Below, in pieces: positions 35,546 to 47,485 of a stretch of 64,000 nucleotides of DNA. Numbering within the stretch: the stretch's first letter is position 1; each line of letters starts with the position of its first letter. Below the pieces are notes generated by a model. The model searched no databases and was not told where the DNA came from. It saw only the letters and a list, made by a program, of their open reading frames with translations. Made by a program: the position numbers and the translations under genes. This stretch comes from Cyanoderma ruficeps (Eukaryota; Chordata; Aves; Passeriformes; Timaliidae): assembly GCA_008694505.1 (NCBI GenBank), contig VZDJ01000219.1:231252-295251 (forward strand), given 5' to 3'.

Positions 35546-37303
35546 GACACAGCTTTGCACCTTCCTGAGTGGAGGCTTGGGTGGCCACTGCCACCTAGGG
35601 GGCTGAGCTGGGGAGGTGAGAGCATTTCCCGCAGGGGTGGATGAGGGAGAGGAGGGATGTGCACAGGGGCTTGGATTCTGCGGTTCAAAGGCGTGCAGCC
35701 CACACGCGGGGGTGAGTGAAGAGGCTGGTGGGTCACTGTGCCTGGCTGCAGCCCCTCTGTGCCCCTCTGCCCCCTGGGACTCTCGGGATGCTCCATCCCA
35801 CCAGCACACGCCCAACACCTGCCCAGGGTCTGCAGGATCCCAGACCGGAGCACATTCCCTCTTAGCCTCACTTCTGCTTTGTGTTTCTTCTTTCTGTCCC
35901 TCTTGTGGAGCAGAGCAGGAAGAGTCACTGTAGATGACAGGGGAGCTGAGCGGCACAACCTCCTCAGTAAAATGCCTGTTTCACACTCAAGGAAATGTCC
36001 AGCCTGGATTTTGATCCAGCTGTGGATATGGCAGATATTTTCTGTCGTATCCCCCTTCTCCCCACAGCAGTTGAAGCTGCTGCGCAGGTATTTCTAAGAT
36101 GCTTTTTTGGTAAGGAAAATAGAATGTAGAACTGTAGAACTGTAAGGTATTTTACAGTAATTAAACAGAAGGTTACAGGAGGAGTTTCAGGAAGAGCAGT
36201 GTTATAAAAGCGTTTTTCTGCGGCGCCTCTGGGGGCTCGTACCTCGGCTGAGCTGTCACTGCAGCCTGTCCGTGCTGGGGGAGCAGCTTTAGGGGTGTTC
36301 TCCTGCCTGGCCACCGCTTGTCACGCAGCACAGGGGAACTGAGATCTCCCACATACACATTTTCCCTCAGATTGGCTGGAATACAAACGCTGTGGGGGAA
36401 GGACAGGGGCTGTGACAGTGCCCGAGCATCCTGAGCCGAGGCAGCGCTGCTGCCGGCTGGGGCCGGGCAGGACGGATGAGCTGACACGTGGGCAGCAAAC
36501 TAGGCCAAGTGCTCCGCTCCAGGCTCCAGGGCTGTCCCGGCCTGCAGCAGGGACGGGATCGGGGACACGCCGAGCGTTCTGCTGCACAGCCCGGCAGGGG
36601 AAAACGCCCGTGAGTGAGCGCGGCTGGCAGAGCGCGGGCTGCCCCGCACAGGCACAGATGCCCCAGGGAAGGTTCCCAGAGGGACGCCGGGCAGGAGGGA
36701 GAGGAGGAAATCCCAACAGCGGCACGGAAGTCACCACCAGAGGGCACTTAAATATTGCTCTTGCTGAACAAATGGTGTTCCCTAGCGAGACGCCAGCTCC
36801 GGATTGCCTGACAATGCACATCTAAGCCTGAGTCATTGCTGGCACAGAAAGCAAAGGAAAGCACTCAAAAGGCATTTGAGAAGTCATGCATGAATGGGAG
36901 TTTACTAGCAGGGCACAGAGGATTGAACTTCTCTTTCAGATCCTTTCAGAGGGGTCTGCCAAGGGGTCTCCGCCCTGCCGAGTCCGGCGAGGTGAGCAGT
37001 GCATCACCGGAGCCTGACCCGTGTGGAGCCCGCAGCGCCTGGCACAGGGCAGTGAGCGCTGTTCACACTCCCTCCTGCTCCCTGCGTCCTGTCTGCTCCT
37101 CAGGGCAAGGGCTGAGACAAGAGTTCCAGCCCTGGCAGGATCCTGCCTCAGCACCTGCCGTGGTGCTCGCCTGGCACATCTGTGCCCTGCTTTGTATTCC
37201 AGAGCTGGGCAGAGACAGACACATTATGTGTCTGCTGGGAAAATTTGCAGGGAATGGGTAAGGAAGGAGCTGTGCAGGATTTGGGTGGGTGCCAAATAAA
37301 GCC

Positions 37304-37373
37304 TGCAGGAGTGAGGACAGCCATGGACTGCAGGAGTGAGGACAGCCATGGACTGCAGGAGTGAGGACAGCCA
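37304..37373. repeat. 25-bp tandem repeat, nearly three units
   Basis: The unit starts TGCAGGAGTGAGGACAGCCA and is 25 bp long. Copies at 37304, 37329 and 37354 are identical over the overlapping part. The high identity points to recent slippage or assembly-sensitive sequence. Confidence 0.95.
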
Positions 37374-38887
37374 GGCAATGAAGATGGGGAAGCACTTCAC
37401 GAGGGTGGAGGAGAACAACTTCCATCCTGGTGCTGAGAGCCACAACACCCTGTGCACGACCCAGGATGTCTCAGAGAGGCACCCTGGGGCTCAGGGTAGG
37501 ATGTGGGACGTGGGGGCTTATCCAGGGCCACGGTGCAGCTGCAGGTCTTGGTGCCATGCCTGGAGATCTGCTCTGAGCACAAAGAGCTTCATGAGGATCT
37601 CGGGGCCAAAGCAGTGAGAGCTGGGAGTGCTGCAGGTGTAGGTGATGGAGAAATGAACATTATCCAGTGAACTCTAGGGAGGAAAAGCTGAGTGCAGAGA
37701 ACAGAAAGCTTGTGCTGTGTTGGTAATGTTAGTGACTCCTGTAAATACTCAGAGAAAATGGGTTTAACCCTGAAGGGAGAAAAGGGGTTCTAAGGCCTCA
37801 GAGGAAGATCCCTGTGCCCTGAGAAGATCACCTGGGTGAGCCCAGGGTGGTGGGAGGACAGGGACAAGGGTAGATTTATGATGTGGCACCTCCCAGCATT
37901 TCCTGGGACCATCTTCCCACTAATTCTCCTGCCTTTGGAGCAGCCAGAGGCCCACCCTGGGCTTTGCAGGAGGTACATGAATGCTCTGTCCTTGGGAATT
38001 GCTTCCAGGGGACACAGGAGAGCAGTTTGAGGAGCCCTGTGTGCTGCAGCACGTGGGAACTTCTGACTGGGTGGGAAATGGGAAGAGGAGTGATGGTGAG
38101 GGGGGGCAATGGGGTCCCCATCTATGGGATTCTCCCATCGTGACCTGCCTGGCACGTGCCCTCCTCACTCCAGCCAGGGCACTGCCTGTGCCAGGACTGG
38201 GCTCCTTCATGCTCTTAGGCTTGGCTGATTATTTGCAATTAGCACTAATTAGTGTCTCTTTTGACAGTGCCTTGTCTCTGCTTTCCCCTGCCTTGTCCTT
38301 GCCCTATCACACTGCACGCTGGGCCCATTTCCCCCGAGGCACCTCCACTGGTCTGGGCAGCCAAGTCAGAGGGTGAATTTGGGGCTGTCCTCGACCTGCT
38401 GTCCTGGAGGACCTGTCCATAAGGTCAATTTAGGGGGTGTCTGGTGCTTTCCTGGGGGCCCAGGCAGTTGTGGTTGTTCCCCAGAAGCAGATATTGAGAG
38501 TGATATTCTGGTGGCAGAACAGGACTGTGGGGACACTGCTGGGCAGCCCTGCCCTTTCCCAGTCCCCTGGAGCCATCCCAAGCCCTGCCAGGGGGCTGAA
38601 GCCATAAGGCTGGTGGGCACAGAGTGGCTGGCACTGCCTGCCCCTGCTCCTGGCGCTGCAGGTCCTCAGGGTGTTAAATCCTGCTGGGAATTGGTACAAG
38701 AGAGGTCTCAGCAGACAGAAACATTTAAAGCTGTCCTTCCCTCCGGAATAGTGAGCTGGGGTGGCAGTGAGAGGGACAGGGTGCTCCTGGGAGAGATGCC
38801 CTGCTTCCCTGGAGGCAAGCCCAGGAGACACAGAGAGGAACCCTCAGCCAGGAAGGACGTAAAAAAAATTGTGAAAATAATACATCA

Positions 38888-39100
38888 AAGAATCACAGAA
38901 CATGCTGAGTTGGAAGGGACACACAAGGCCCATCAAATCCAGCTCCTGGCCTTGCACAGGACACACCAACAAAGCCACCCTGTGCCTGAGGGCCTTGTCC
39001 CAGAGCTCCTTGAGCTCTGTCAGGCTTGGGGTGATGACCAGAGGCGTGGAGAGCCTGCTCAGTGCCCCACCACCTTCTGGGAGAAGAATCTGGGTTTTGT
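38888..39100 (-). mobile_element. CR1 LINE 3' fragment, antisense
   Basis: The plus strand begins 'agaatcacagaacatgctga', then 'gttggaagggacacacaagg', 'cagctcctggccttgcacag', 'accctgtgcctgagggcc', 'agctccttgagctctgtcagg', 'cagtgccccaccaccttctgg'. It is the same subfamily as the 12.2 kb copy, with a shorter 5' extent. Confidence 0.88.
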
Positions 39101-42100
39101 GAATGCCAATACAACCCCTAGAGAATTGTCCACTAAACCCACAGTATTTTATAGCTGATTAATCTCATAGGCTGCAGAGGAAAGTGTTATCACCTCCACC
39201 TCCCGAGGCTTGGAGCCTGATTGCATCAAACATAAATCTTGTAAATGGATTTGTACTTTTCTCTGGGATTTATTTTCAAAAATAAGCATTTTATTCAATC
39301 TCACAACCATTCGATGTGTCAGGGAGAGGTGGAAGCTCTGGGCAGAAATAAAGTGCATTGCGTTTGGGCTGGGGTCACTTGGGTGGGCTGAAGCCTTCGC
39401 AGCACGTGTGGTCTTCATGCAGCGATGAGAAACCTCTGTGGCAGCCAGAGCCAGTTGGGAAACAAAAGGAAGGCCCCGTTCCTGTCAGGAGGTGTTGGGA
39501 AAGCAGGCGCAGGGAAGGCGTGGGGATGGTTTTATTTGGATGTTGTTGCGTTTGGACACAACTTCGGTGGATCTTTGCCCTCGTGGTTTTGTACGTCTGG
39601 TTGGAAGAAGAGCTCAGGACTGCCCAGGAACTGCTGAAATCCCCAAATCCTTCGTGCTTGGCTGGATTAGAGACCTGAAAAGCTCCGATATGTGTTTTTT
39701 CAATACTCACAACGGTGGGGTTTGGTGCTTAGTAAAGGGCTGTTTGACAGCAGAACTCACAGCAGTTGGCTTCACTCATCCTTTAGAGATGCTGAAATTG
39801 GAGAAAAAGATTTAAAAGGCAGAAAAAAGAAAAGGATTAAAGAAAAGCTGAAAGGAGGCAGAGTCAGAAAAGACACAGACACCTTAGGAGAGCCAGATCC
39901 AGCTGCTGAAGGTCAGGAGGTGAGGGCAGGGAACCCTGCAGGTTGTCAGGGGTTGGAAGGCAAGACCTGCTGGCCATCTCCTCCCTTCTCCAATGTTTGG
40001 GAGAGCCACAGCCCCTGGTGGCCTCCATCTCCTCTTACCACCCAACCCAAACCTTCTCTGTCCTCTCCACATCTTCCTGGGCCACCCTGTGCTGAGGTTA
40101 GGAGTGCTGCGTTTGCAGACACCTTGCTCAGAATTACCTACTAAAGCGAATGGAAAACCAGCTTTTTTACTGATTTCAAAGCTGTTTAAGCCAAATGTTC
40201 CCGTGGGGACATTAGGTGGGAATCACCACGTTGTTTTGAGCAGGAAAACAGCTTTTCCAGAATAGACAGAGAAGCGTTTTGTAGCCAAGCTTCTTTGTCA
40301 GATAGTGGGAAAATGGGCTTCCTGCAGCCTCATGGAGGGACAGTCCCTGAGCCCCAGGATCGCCCTGGAGGCCTCTTAGGTGAAGGAAAGGTGCTGAGCA
40401 AAGGCTTGGCTGGTGAAATGCAAGTGTGGAGAGACAGGGCAGAGGCAGAGCCTGCTCCCTGGGCTGACACCAGTGGGTGTCCTCTCCTGGCACAGGCTGT
40501 TGTCAGAGGGGCTGTAATTAATTACTATTAATATTCTACTTGAGCTCAAAGCCCACGTGCTGGGCATGCACAGGAAGCAATTATTATTATTATTATTATA
40601 TGAGTTATTCCTTTCAAAATAGCAGTGCCATTAAAAAAATTGCAGCTAACTCTGCTTTTCCCCAAGGAGCAGGTCTTTTGAGGGCTCACACGTGTGAAGT
40701 GGTCTCTGCTGTGACGTTGCTCCACAGATGGTTCGTGTTTTTCTGAATCACTGATTCCCTTTTTGTGTCAAGGATCTGTCTGGGCAGAAAGACCTCAGGG
40801 GGCACAGCTGGAAGGTGAAAAAGGCAAAAAGCCAGTTCTGTTCTGACTGAAATGGGTCCCCAACCCGGCTCTACACCAGAGGGGCCCAGCACTCCATTGC
40901 CTTCCTCATCCTCCTCTTCCTCAGGCACAACTCTCTGAGGTGGCTGAGGGGTGCATCCAGCTTTACCCAGCAGCGGTGGGCTGGGTCCCCTCCCTCAGGT
41001 GCAGCAGTCCCTGTTCCCAGGCAGTGTCTGTGTGTGTTTGCCCATCTCCAGAGCTCAGGCTGCACCTTTTCCAACCACCTGCAAGGGAGTTTGGGAGACA
41101 CCCACTCTGCTCACTTGGCAAGGACCTGACCTGCACATGTTCCTGGGAGGGCTGAGGTGAGCTGGGGTGCTGGCCTGGGAGAAGCCTCACTGGGCACATT
41201 TGTGATATGAAGTGAAAAAGAGCACTAGAAATTTATCCTTTACCTGGCTTCCTGACCAGGGAGACTGAGATTTCCCTTTCAGTAGGGGCTGAACAACTGA
41301 GAGACACACAGGTCACAGTTCCCTAGTCTGAAGTTCGTCTCCTCCTCACCAGAGGGACTTGGATAGCAGGTGAGACCTCCTAAGAAGCTCCTCAGGCATC
41401 CCACGACCCATCATGGCCAAAGCCAGGGCAGAATACCATGTTGTAGGGAGTGAGTCTGTGTGAAGGCCAGCATAGCTCAGCACCTTCCCAGTTTGGTGGC
41501 ACTGGAAGCTGGTGGTCTGGGAGCAAACCAAGAGACCAAGGGAATTGACAGGGTCTCTTTCCTGCCTGTTCCTCGTGGCATCTCCTGCCAGGGCCAAGGG
41601 TGGTGCCAGCTTTGTGCCAACACACGGGCAGGAAGGTCTGGTGGCTGCAGGACTGACAAATGGGGCAGTGCTGGTGGCACCAGCAGTTCCACATCGAGTG
41701 AACATGTACCCACAGCTGTTTTGGAGGATGGGCTGGGTAATCCCTCCTGCTTCCCAAAAAGCCATGGAAAGGCTGTTCTTGCAGCCAGGGGCAGCACGGG
41801 CCATGCCAGGGATCCTTGTGCCTTGCACAGCCCACGAAGGCACACGGGCTGTGACACCAGCAGGGCTCAGGGGTACATGTCCTGGTTCCAAAAAGGATCC
41901 TTCACTCACTGAGACACTTCCTTGGACTTCTCCCTCCTTGATCACCTTTTCCAAGTGTTTTGCTATTGCCCAGATGTTGGTGCTTCAGGAGCTTCTTTAG
42001 GTTTGTGAATGTTTAGCCCTTAGTAGAGCCACGGATTTTTAAAATCAAAAGGTCATTTCTAGGCCACTGAATAATTACTATTGCTGTCCCCACTGTCACT

Positions 42101-42545
42101 AATTCCATCACAGAGAAGCAGCAGCTTGCTGAGATATCCTCGAGCCGCAGGCTGAAAACGAAGGGAAATTCACCACAGAAAATGCAAGATTAGGAGCACT
42201 TAGTGCCACGGGCTATTGGAAGGAGGAGCAGGGCTGGGGACATCAAAGCTGGGCACAGGGATTCCCTTCATCCCTGCTGCTCCCCACACGGGACTCAGCT
42301 CATCATAAACCATGTTGCTGTCAGAGTGCTTAGCACAGTGAGGAGGAGCCTGCAGCCCCTGTGTGCTGTGCCTCCACCACAGGCCTGGGCTGTGGGGTTT
42401 TGGGTGCACGCTCCTTTCTGGCAGCCTCTGCTCAAAGCACTGGGTTGGTCACAAAGTCTGTGGGGATGTCAGTGTTTGCTGTGGGCCAGGGCAAACCCTC
42501 ACAGGTCAGGGGGAACCACCAACTGGAGGGAAAGCTGTTGCTGTT
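39101..42545. other. Non-coding intergenic stretch
   Basis: No exon was recognised. At 41346-42000 several overlapping frames of 126-202 codons are open on both strands; none has a familiar motif, and simultaneous openness on both strands argues for composition rather than coding. Confidence 0.4.
40580..40600. repeat. (ATT)n microsatellite
   Basis: About seven ATT units. Confidence 0.9.
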
Positions 42546-42551
42546 CATGGA

Positions 42552-42706
42552 GCCATGGAATGGTTTGGGTTTGGAAGGGACCTTAAGCTCATCTTGCTCC
42601 TCCTCCCTGCCATGGGCAGGGACATCTTCCTCCAGACCAGCTTGTCCCAAGCCCCATCCAACCTGGCCTGGAACACTCCCAGGTATGGGGCAGCCATAAC
42701 TGCTCT
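42552..42706 (-). mobile_element. Short CR1 LINE 3' fragment, antisense
   Basis: The plus strand reads 'gccatggaatggtttgggtt', 'tggaagggaccttaagctc', 'cctgccatgggcagggaca', 'ccagaccagcttgtcccaag', 'ccccatccaacctggcctgg', the complement of the CR1 3' terminus. Only about 150 bases remain. Confidence 0.9.
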
Positions 42707-45700
42707 ATTGCTGCCAGAGTTTAATTTTTTGAGGGGCAACAGGATCTTCCAGCTGCATAGGATTATCTTGGGATAGATTCACAGATTGGCAAAGTAAGGG
42801 GGAGCCTCACCAGCTGGTAGGGGCAAATCTGACTTCCCTCACTCAGAAAAGCTTTAGGGACCCTCTAAGAGCAGGAATGGCTTGCTCTGGGGTGGAGCAG
42901 CTCCTCCTGTGCTTACTGGAGCCCAGCACTGCACTGGGCCATGGAGTGCCCTTGTGATGGTCAGGAGGTCATTCCACCCCTCAGCCAGTGCAGCATGCAC
43001 AGCGTGGCAAGGTGCTTTTCCATGACCATTCCTGGGAGATACACTGCAGGTTCATTCCACGACCAAGATGAACAGCCTCAGTGGGGAATCCTTGCGGGCT
43101 GTGAGCTGTGCTGGACCTTACAGCTGGTGTTACTGTCCACCTCACATGGCAGGGCAGGGAGAGGCACTTTGGGCATCTCCTGCTTCCAGCTGTAGTACAG
43201 TTCCATCCTTCTGGTCAGTGCTGGAAATGTGTGCTCTGGCTGTGATGGATGCAGGCTGGCACAGGGAGACATTTCTGGGAACAAGAGCGAAGGGAGGCGC
43301 AGGGAAGCGAGTGCCAGCTGCAGGGTCAGTAGGGCTGAGCTGGGTTCTGCTGCTCAAAACCGCTCCCCTCCTCTTTCCCACTGTGTTTATGGCTCTCCCA
43401 GGGCATCCTTGTCAGGGACAAGTTCTTCCAGGCATCCCTTGGCACTGAGCTTTGGCTGCCTCATGGAGACAGTCCCTGCCTGCTGGCAGCCTGGGGACAG
43501 GCAGCTGCCTCTGGAGCAGCCGCCCCGTCTGTGTCCCTGCTTGCCCAGGGGTGCAGAGCAATGGCCCCCCAAGAGCCACACTGCCTTCAGCAGAAATCGC
43601 CCTCTGTCCTTGCCTCAGCTTTTGGTTCCCAGGCTAACTTGAACGTTTGGTATGTTATAAAATTCCCCACTTTCAGCATCTCCGAATTTTAGACTTGGAG
43701 AAACAAATCCAGGACAAAATAATTCAAGTATTCCTTTCACAGTTCCCATTCTCTGCTGGGTCGAAAGGGAAGCTCTTAGGAGATGGATCAAGTTCATGTC
43801 TATGCCTCTTCATTGCAAATATGCATTCCTGGAAATCCAGAGCAGTCTCTACTCCCAACACCTGCATGGGAGGACTGGGAAGGATTGGGCAGCTACCAGT
43901 TGGCTTTTGAGTCACTTCTCCATGTGAGCAGCAGTGGTAGAAGCAGGAAAAATATCTTCTCTGTTTCCCTAGGTCAGGAATGCCACCCTGGGGCATTTCT
44001 TTTTATCTTGAATAACCTACTTCAGCCAATTCCCAGAAAAGTCGAAGGTTCTCTGCAATTTTAACCAAATCAGCATGGAAGGAATTGCTTTGGTTGGGAG
44101 CCATCCTGTGAGGTAAGGCCAGCTCAGGATGCTCCATATCTGAGTTACTGGAGCATTGCCCCATCCACTACAAACAAATTTGAGCAATTACTAACCCCAA
44201 AATTTTGTGACCAGAGATTTTGGCTAACATTTCAGTTTGGTTTTTGCTTTAAACATTAAAATGAGCAGCGGAGACATGAGAGGCAGTGGGATCAATGCTG
44301 AGGGTCGTTCCCGTGTGCTATAAAGAGAGTGTTGGGTTTGGAGTGGGAAATCAAGCTGAAGAGGAAGTATTTTCTTCCAAAATAAGGGCCTTTCATGGCT
44401 TGGCAAGGTGTAGAGCAGCTGTTTCCTGCTTCTTCTCAAGCACCACCCGTTGGCCAGTGGGTATCAGCTTGGAGAAGCATCTGGCCCAGATAAGTTTCCT
44501 GATGTTACCCAGACAAATGGAGCCGTTTCCTCAGTGTGCTCAACTCCCCTCAAACCAGAAAGGAAATTTCTAGGAAATTCCTAGCTCATAACCATGGGCT
44601 AGCTCACGAAGGAGACAGAGATGTGTGTAAATTTGCTATTCAGAGGAGTAAGCCAGAGCAGAATAACATCCAGTGGAAACAGTGTGGTCTAATGGGTGAG
44701 CTGGTGCAGTGAAAGGCACAGGGAGAGCTGGGGTGGTGCTGAAGGGCCCAGGGATGGATATCTCAAGCCTTTCAAACCAGTGAGGGAAGGAGGAGAGGGA
44801 AGGGTCAGGGAAGGCTTGGGGAGACACTGTCCATGTACGTGGAGCAGGGTCTGGGCTCACCCCTCCCCAGCCAGCGGAGCGAGTGTGGGGTGGGACGGGA
44901 ATTCTGCCCTGAACACGAAGCGTGAAATCCATGTCCAACAAAAATTTCAGCTAGTGCATAATGTAAGCACTGGATGGGTTTGGAGCCAGGGCTGTGGCTC
45001 TGAGAGCGTTGAATTAAACATGGGGTGACTCAGCGCTCGTCCGCGCCAGCCTGGGAGCGGGGAATGCGGGGACAGGTGCATTATTGATAGTTTCATTTTC
45101 CCCAGGTTTGAGCGCCCGGCAGAAAAGCGGCGTCTGCGGCGCTTAGAGGGGGACACGGTGTGGCCAGACTCGGCATTTGCAACGCCTTCCTGCTCTGCTG
45201 CTGCTCCTGGCACAGGGATTTCTGCATCCAGCCTCTCCCTCCTGCGCTCTCCACCCCGGGCGGGATTCCCACGGCAGGGCAGCACCTGCCTCATCCTCCA
45301 CCCCCGGAGCTCCGGGGAGCTTTGGGGGTGCACAGCCGGCTCCCCCACGTCAGCGAGTGGCCCTTGGGGCTTGGAAAGGGCGACAGCCCCTGAATTTGCC
45401 TTTGGCCGTGCTGATGATCCAAAGCCCTCAACTGCTTCAGCCTCTGGCGACTGCCTGTGGGCCCATGGGCAGGGACAGGGCCGGGAGCACAGGGTGTTCC
45501 AGCAGCCTTGGAACAGCAGGGAGCAGGACCAAGCCTCGTTAGAACTGAGTGTGACAACTCATTACCTCACAGGAGGATGTTCTACTTCTATCCTAAAGCT
45601 TTCTGCTAAAAACCCCCCATCCTGTGTCTCCAGGCCTCAGCTCGGTGAGCAGCAGCGAGTGCTGCAGGGCTTTGGGCTCAGAGCATCCTGCTCTGTCTCA

Positions 45701-45949
45701 GCTGTTTGGGATGTGAAGGGAAAGCCTCATGGAAGGTTGGAAAACGTGAGCTAGCACTCCTGTCGGGCCTTGCAGGGAGAGGCGTGGTTTGCCTCTCCCT
45801 CAGAACCTAATTTGAACCACAAGGATGCAGTGAAAAAAAAACCCCAAAAAAACCTGCTTTGGAAGATTTTAAAGAACAGCACGAACTAAAAAAGCAGCTG
45901 CCAAACCGAATTTCCATTATTAAAAATCAGCACTGATAAGAGCCATCTT
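42707..45949. other. Non-coding intergenic stretch with a CpG-richer patch
   Basis: Unique sequence. CpG dinucleotides concentrate at about 45.02-45.40 kb, without a clear promoter motif or exon. No mobile element was seen. Confidence 0.4.
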
Positions 45950-45960
45950 AGATCAAATAA

Positions 45961-45966
45961 TTTATT
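45961..45966 (-). terminator. Candidate poly(A) signal (AATAAA, minus strand)
   Basis: TTTATT on the plus strand at the left limit of the AT-rich tract. It would end the longest form of a minus-strand transcript. Confidence 0.25.
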
Positions 45967-46555
45967 TAGTAATTCCATGTAAACACTTCAGATTTACTAG
46001 CAAATACAATGCTTGCTGTTCTTTTAAATAGATCATTCAAAAAAATAAGAATCTATTATTAATGGCAGGTTGACTAGAGATCTCCATACTACTGTACAAT
46101 AAGGAATTGGTTTTCTAATGGATTTAACATCTCGATTTTTCTTGTTCTGCATTTGCTTTACACAAAGCCCAAAGGACACAGGTTTGAACTGCTCCCTGAC
46201 GATGCCCGGGGTGTTTTGGGGAAGGTACGCAGGCAACTCCTCCCATCCTGGCATTGGTGTGAGCTGATGTGAGGGTGGGATGGCAGAGCTGGCGTGAACA
46301 CTGTTCACAAACACACGCCTTTTCGGTCAGAAAACAGACAGTGAACGGTGGAGAACTTCTCTTTGGGATGTATAAAAGCAACGAACTCCATCGTTGGCAT
46401 TTACTTATCAACACAGCAGTACACATACACGTATCCACAGTCTGGAAAAGCATCCTATGAGCTGGAGAAAGCAGTGGTTCTGAGGCTTGGTACACCAGTG
46501 CACTAAAACCAAAAGAATGATACCTTCTTACATAGTCAAATGAAAAATAAATATC

Positions 46556-46577
46556 TTTATTTTCTGCCTACTTTATT
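46556..46577 (-). terminator. Pair of candidate poly(A) signals (minus strand)
   Basis: Two TTTATT hexamers (46556-46561 and 46572-46577) lie 16 bases apart. AATAAA also occurs on the plus strand close by, so orientation is not settled. Confidence 0.25.
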
Positions 46578-46608
46578 TCAGTTTTCAAATAAATTTTAAA
46601 TAAATCTG

Positions 46609-46640
46609 TACAAAGTATACTGTTACAGTATATATTTGTA
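46609..46640. other. Compact AU-rich hairpin with a 3-base loop
   Basis: TACAAA and TATACTG pair with CAGTATA and TTTGTA around a TTA loop, 13 pairs with one small asymmetric bulge. AT-rich DNA forms such structures by chance more often than mixed DNA. Confidence 0.6.
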
Positions 46641-47004
46641 AGTGAACTGAAATGCCTAAGTGTAACAACACTACAGGAAAGCAGTAAAGATTGGCACATC
46701 TCTAATCAAGATTAACTTTTACACTCAAAAAATACCAACGCCTGTGAAAACCCTCAAGATATTTTTGGTATTTTTATGCAAGTTGCGTTGCAAACACATG
46801 ACAGACCAATTCTCCCCTGCCTTGAAAAGAAAAATCGCTTCTTATGGTTTTCAGAGAACATGAACATCTTTATGATGCTAAAGGGACACCATCAGGTGAG
46901 AAAAGAGAGAGAGAGATTTCAATTCTTAAAAAGCAAACGCTTCGGTCGAAAAAAATCAAAAAATCGTCAAGTTCGAGACTTTGTGCACTTTTGCCCATCT
47001 CCCC

Positions 47005-47092
47005 GAGCTCCGGCCGCAGGCGGGGCCGGGCCCGGCAGGACCCGGGAGCAGCGGCACCGCCCAGAGCCCCGGGGGCGGCCGGAGCTCCGGCC
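47005..47092. other. GC-rich foldback patch in AT-rich surroundings
   Basis: GAGCTCCGGCCG (47005-47016) is the exact reverse complement of 47076-47087. Two perfect palindromes lie at 47025-47036 (GCCGGGCCCGGC) and 47077-47092 (GGCCGGAGCTCCGGCC). The patch is CpG-rich while both flanks are AT-rich. Confidence 0.85.
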
Positions 47093-47420
47093 CTGCCCGG
47101 CTGCAGGGATGAGGATGCTCTGGCCAGGGACACGGGGCCTGAGGAGAGGAGCTGTTCCCCTTGCGACACAAAGGGAATTAACGTGCATGCCACAGGGCTG
47201 CTTTTGGCCGTTTCTTCCCCCCCCAAAGAAGCAAGAAACTAAAATCGATCTGACAGTGTCCCTTTGCTCAAAATAAAGACTTCTGCGCTAGAGGTCAGGT
47301 ACTGAAACGGACTTTTTCACAGGGTCAAAGAGCCAGGTACATCTCAAAATTCAAGTTTTCAATTCCAACTGCAGTTATTAGATTCATGAGCTCTCAGAAC
47401 CTCCAAATATTTTGTTAAAT

Positions 47421-47485
47421 AATTCCCAACTGGGAATTGGGGATAAATACTACAGATTAAGAGTGAGAGTTTTCTCTCTTAATCT
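47421..47485. other. Two adjacent compact hairpins
   Basis: AATTCCCA/TGGGAATT with a 2-base spacer (47421-47438) is followed by AGATTAAGAG/CTCTTAATCT with a 12-base loop (47454-47485). Confidence 0.7.

Larger units (their letters stand above)
34784..38887. other. Non-coding intergenic stretch with two small tandem duplications
   Basis: Apart from the tandem repeats listed separately and a CpG-richer patch near 36.4-36.7 kb, no exon or mobile element was recognised. The CpG-richer patch has no clear promoter motif. Confidence 0.4.
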
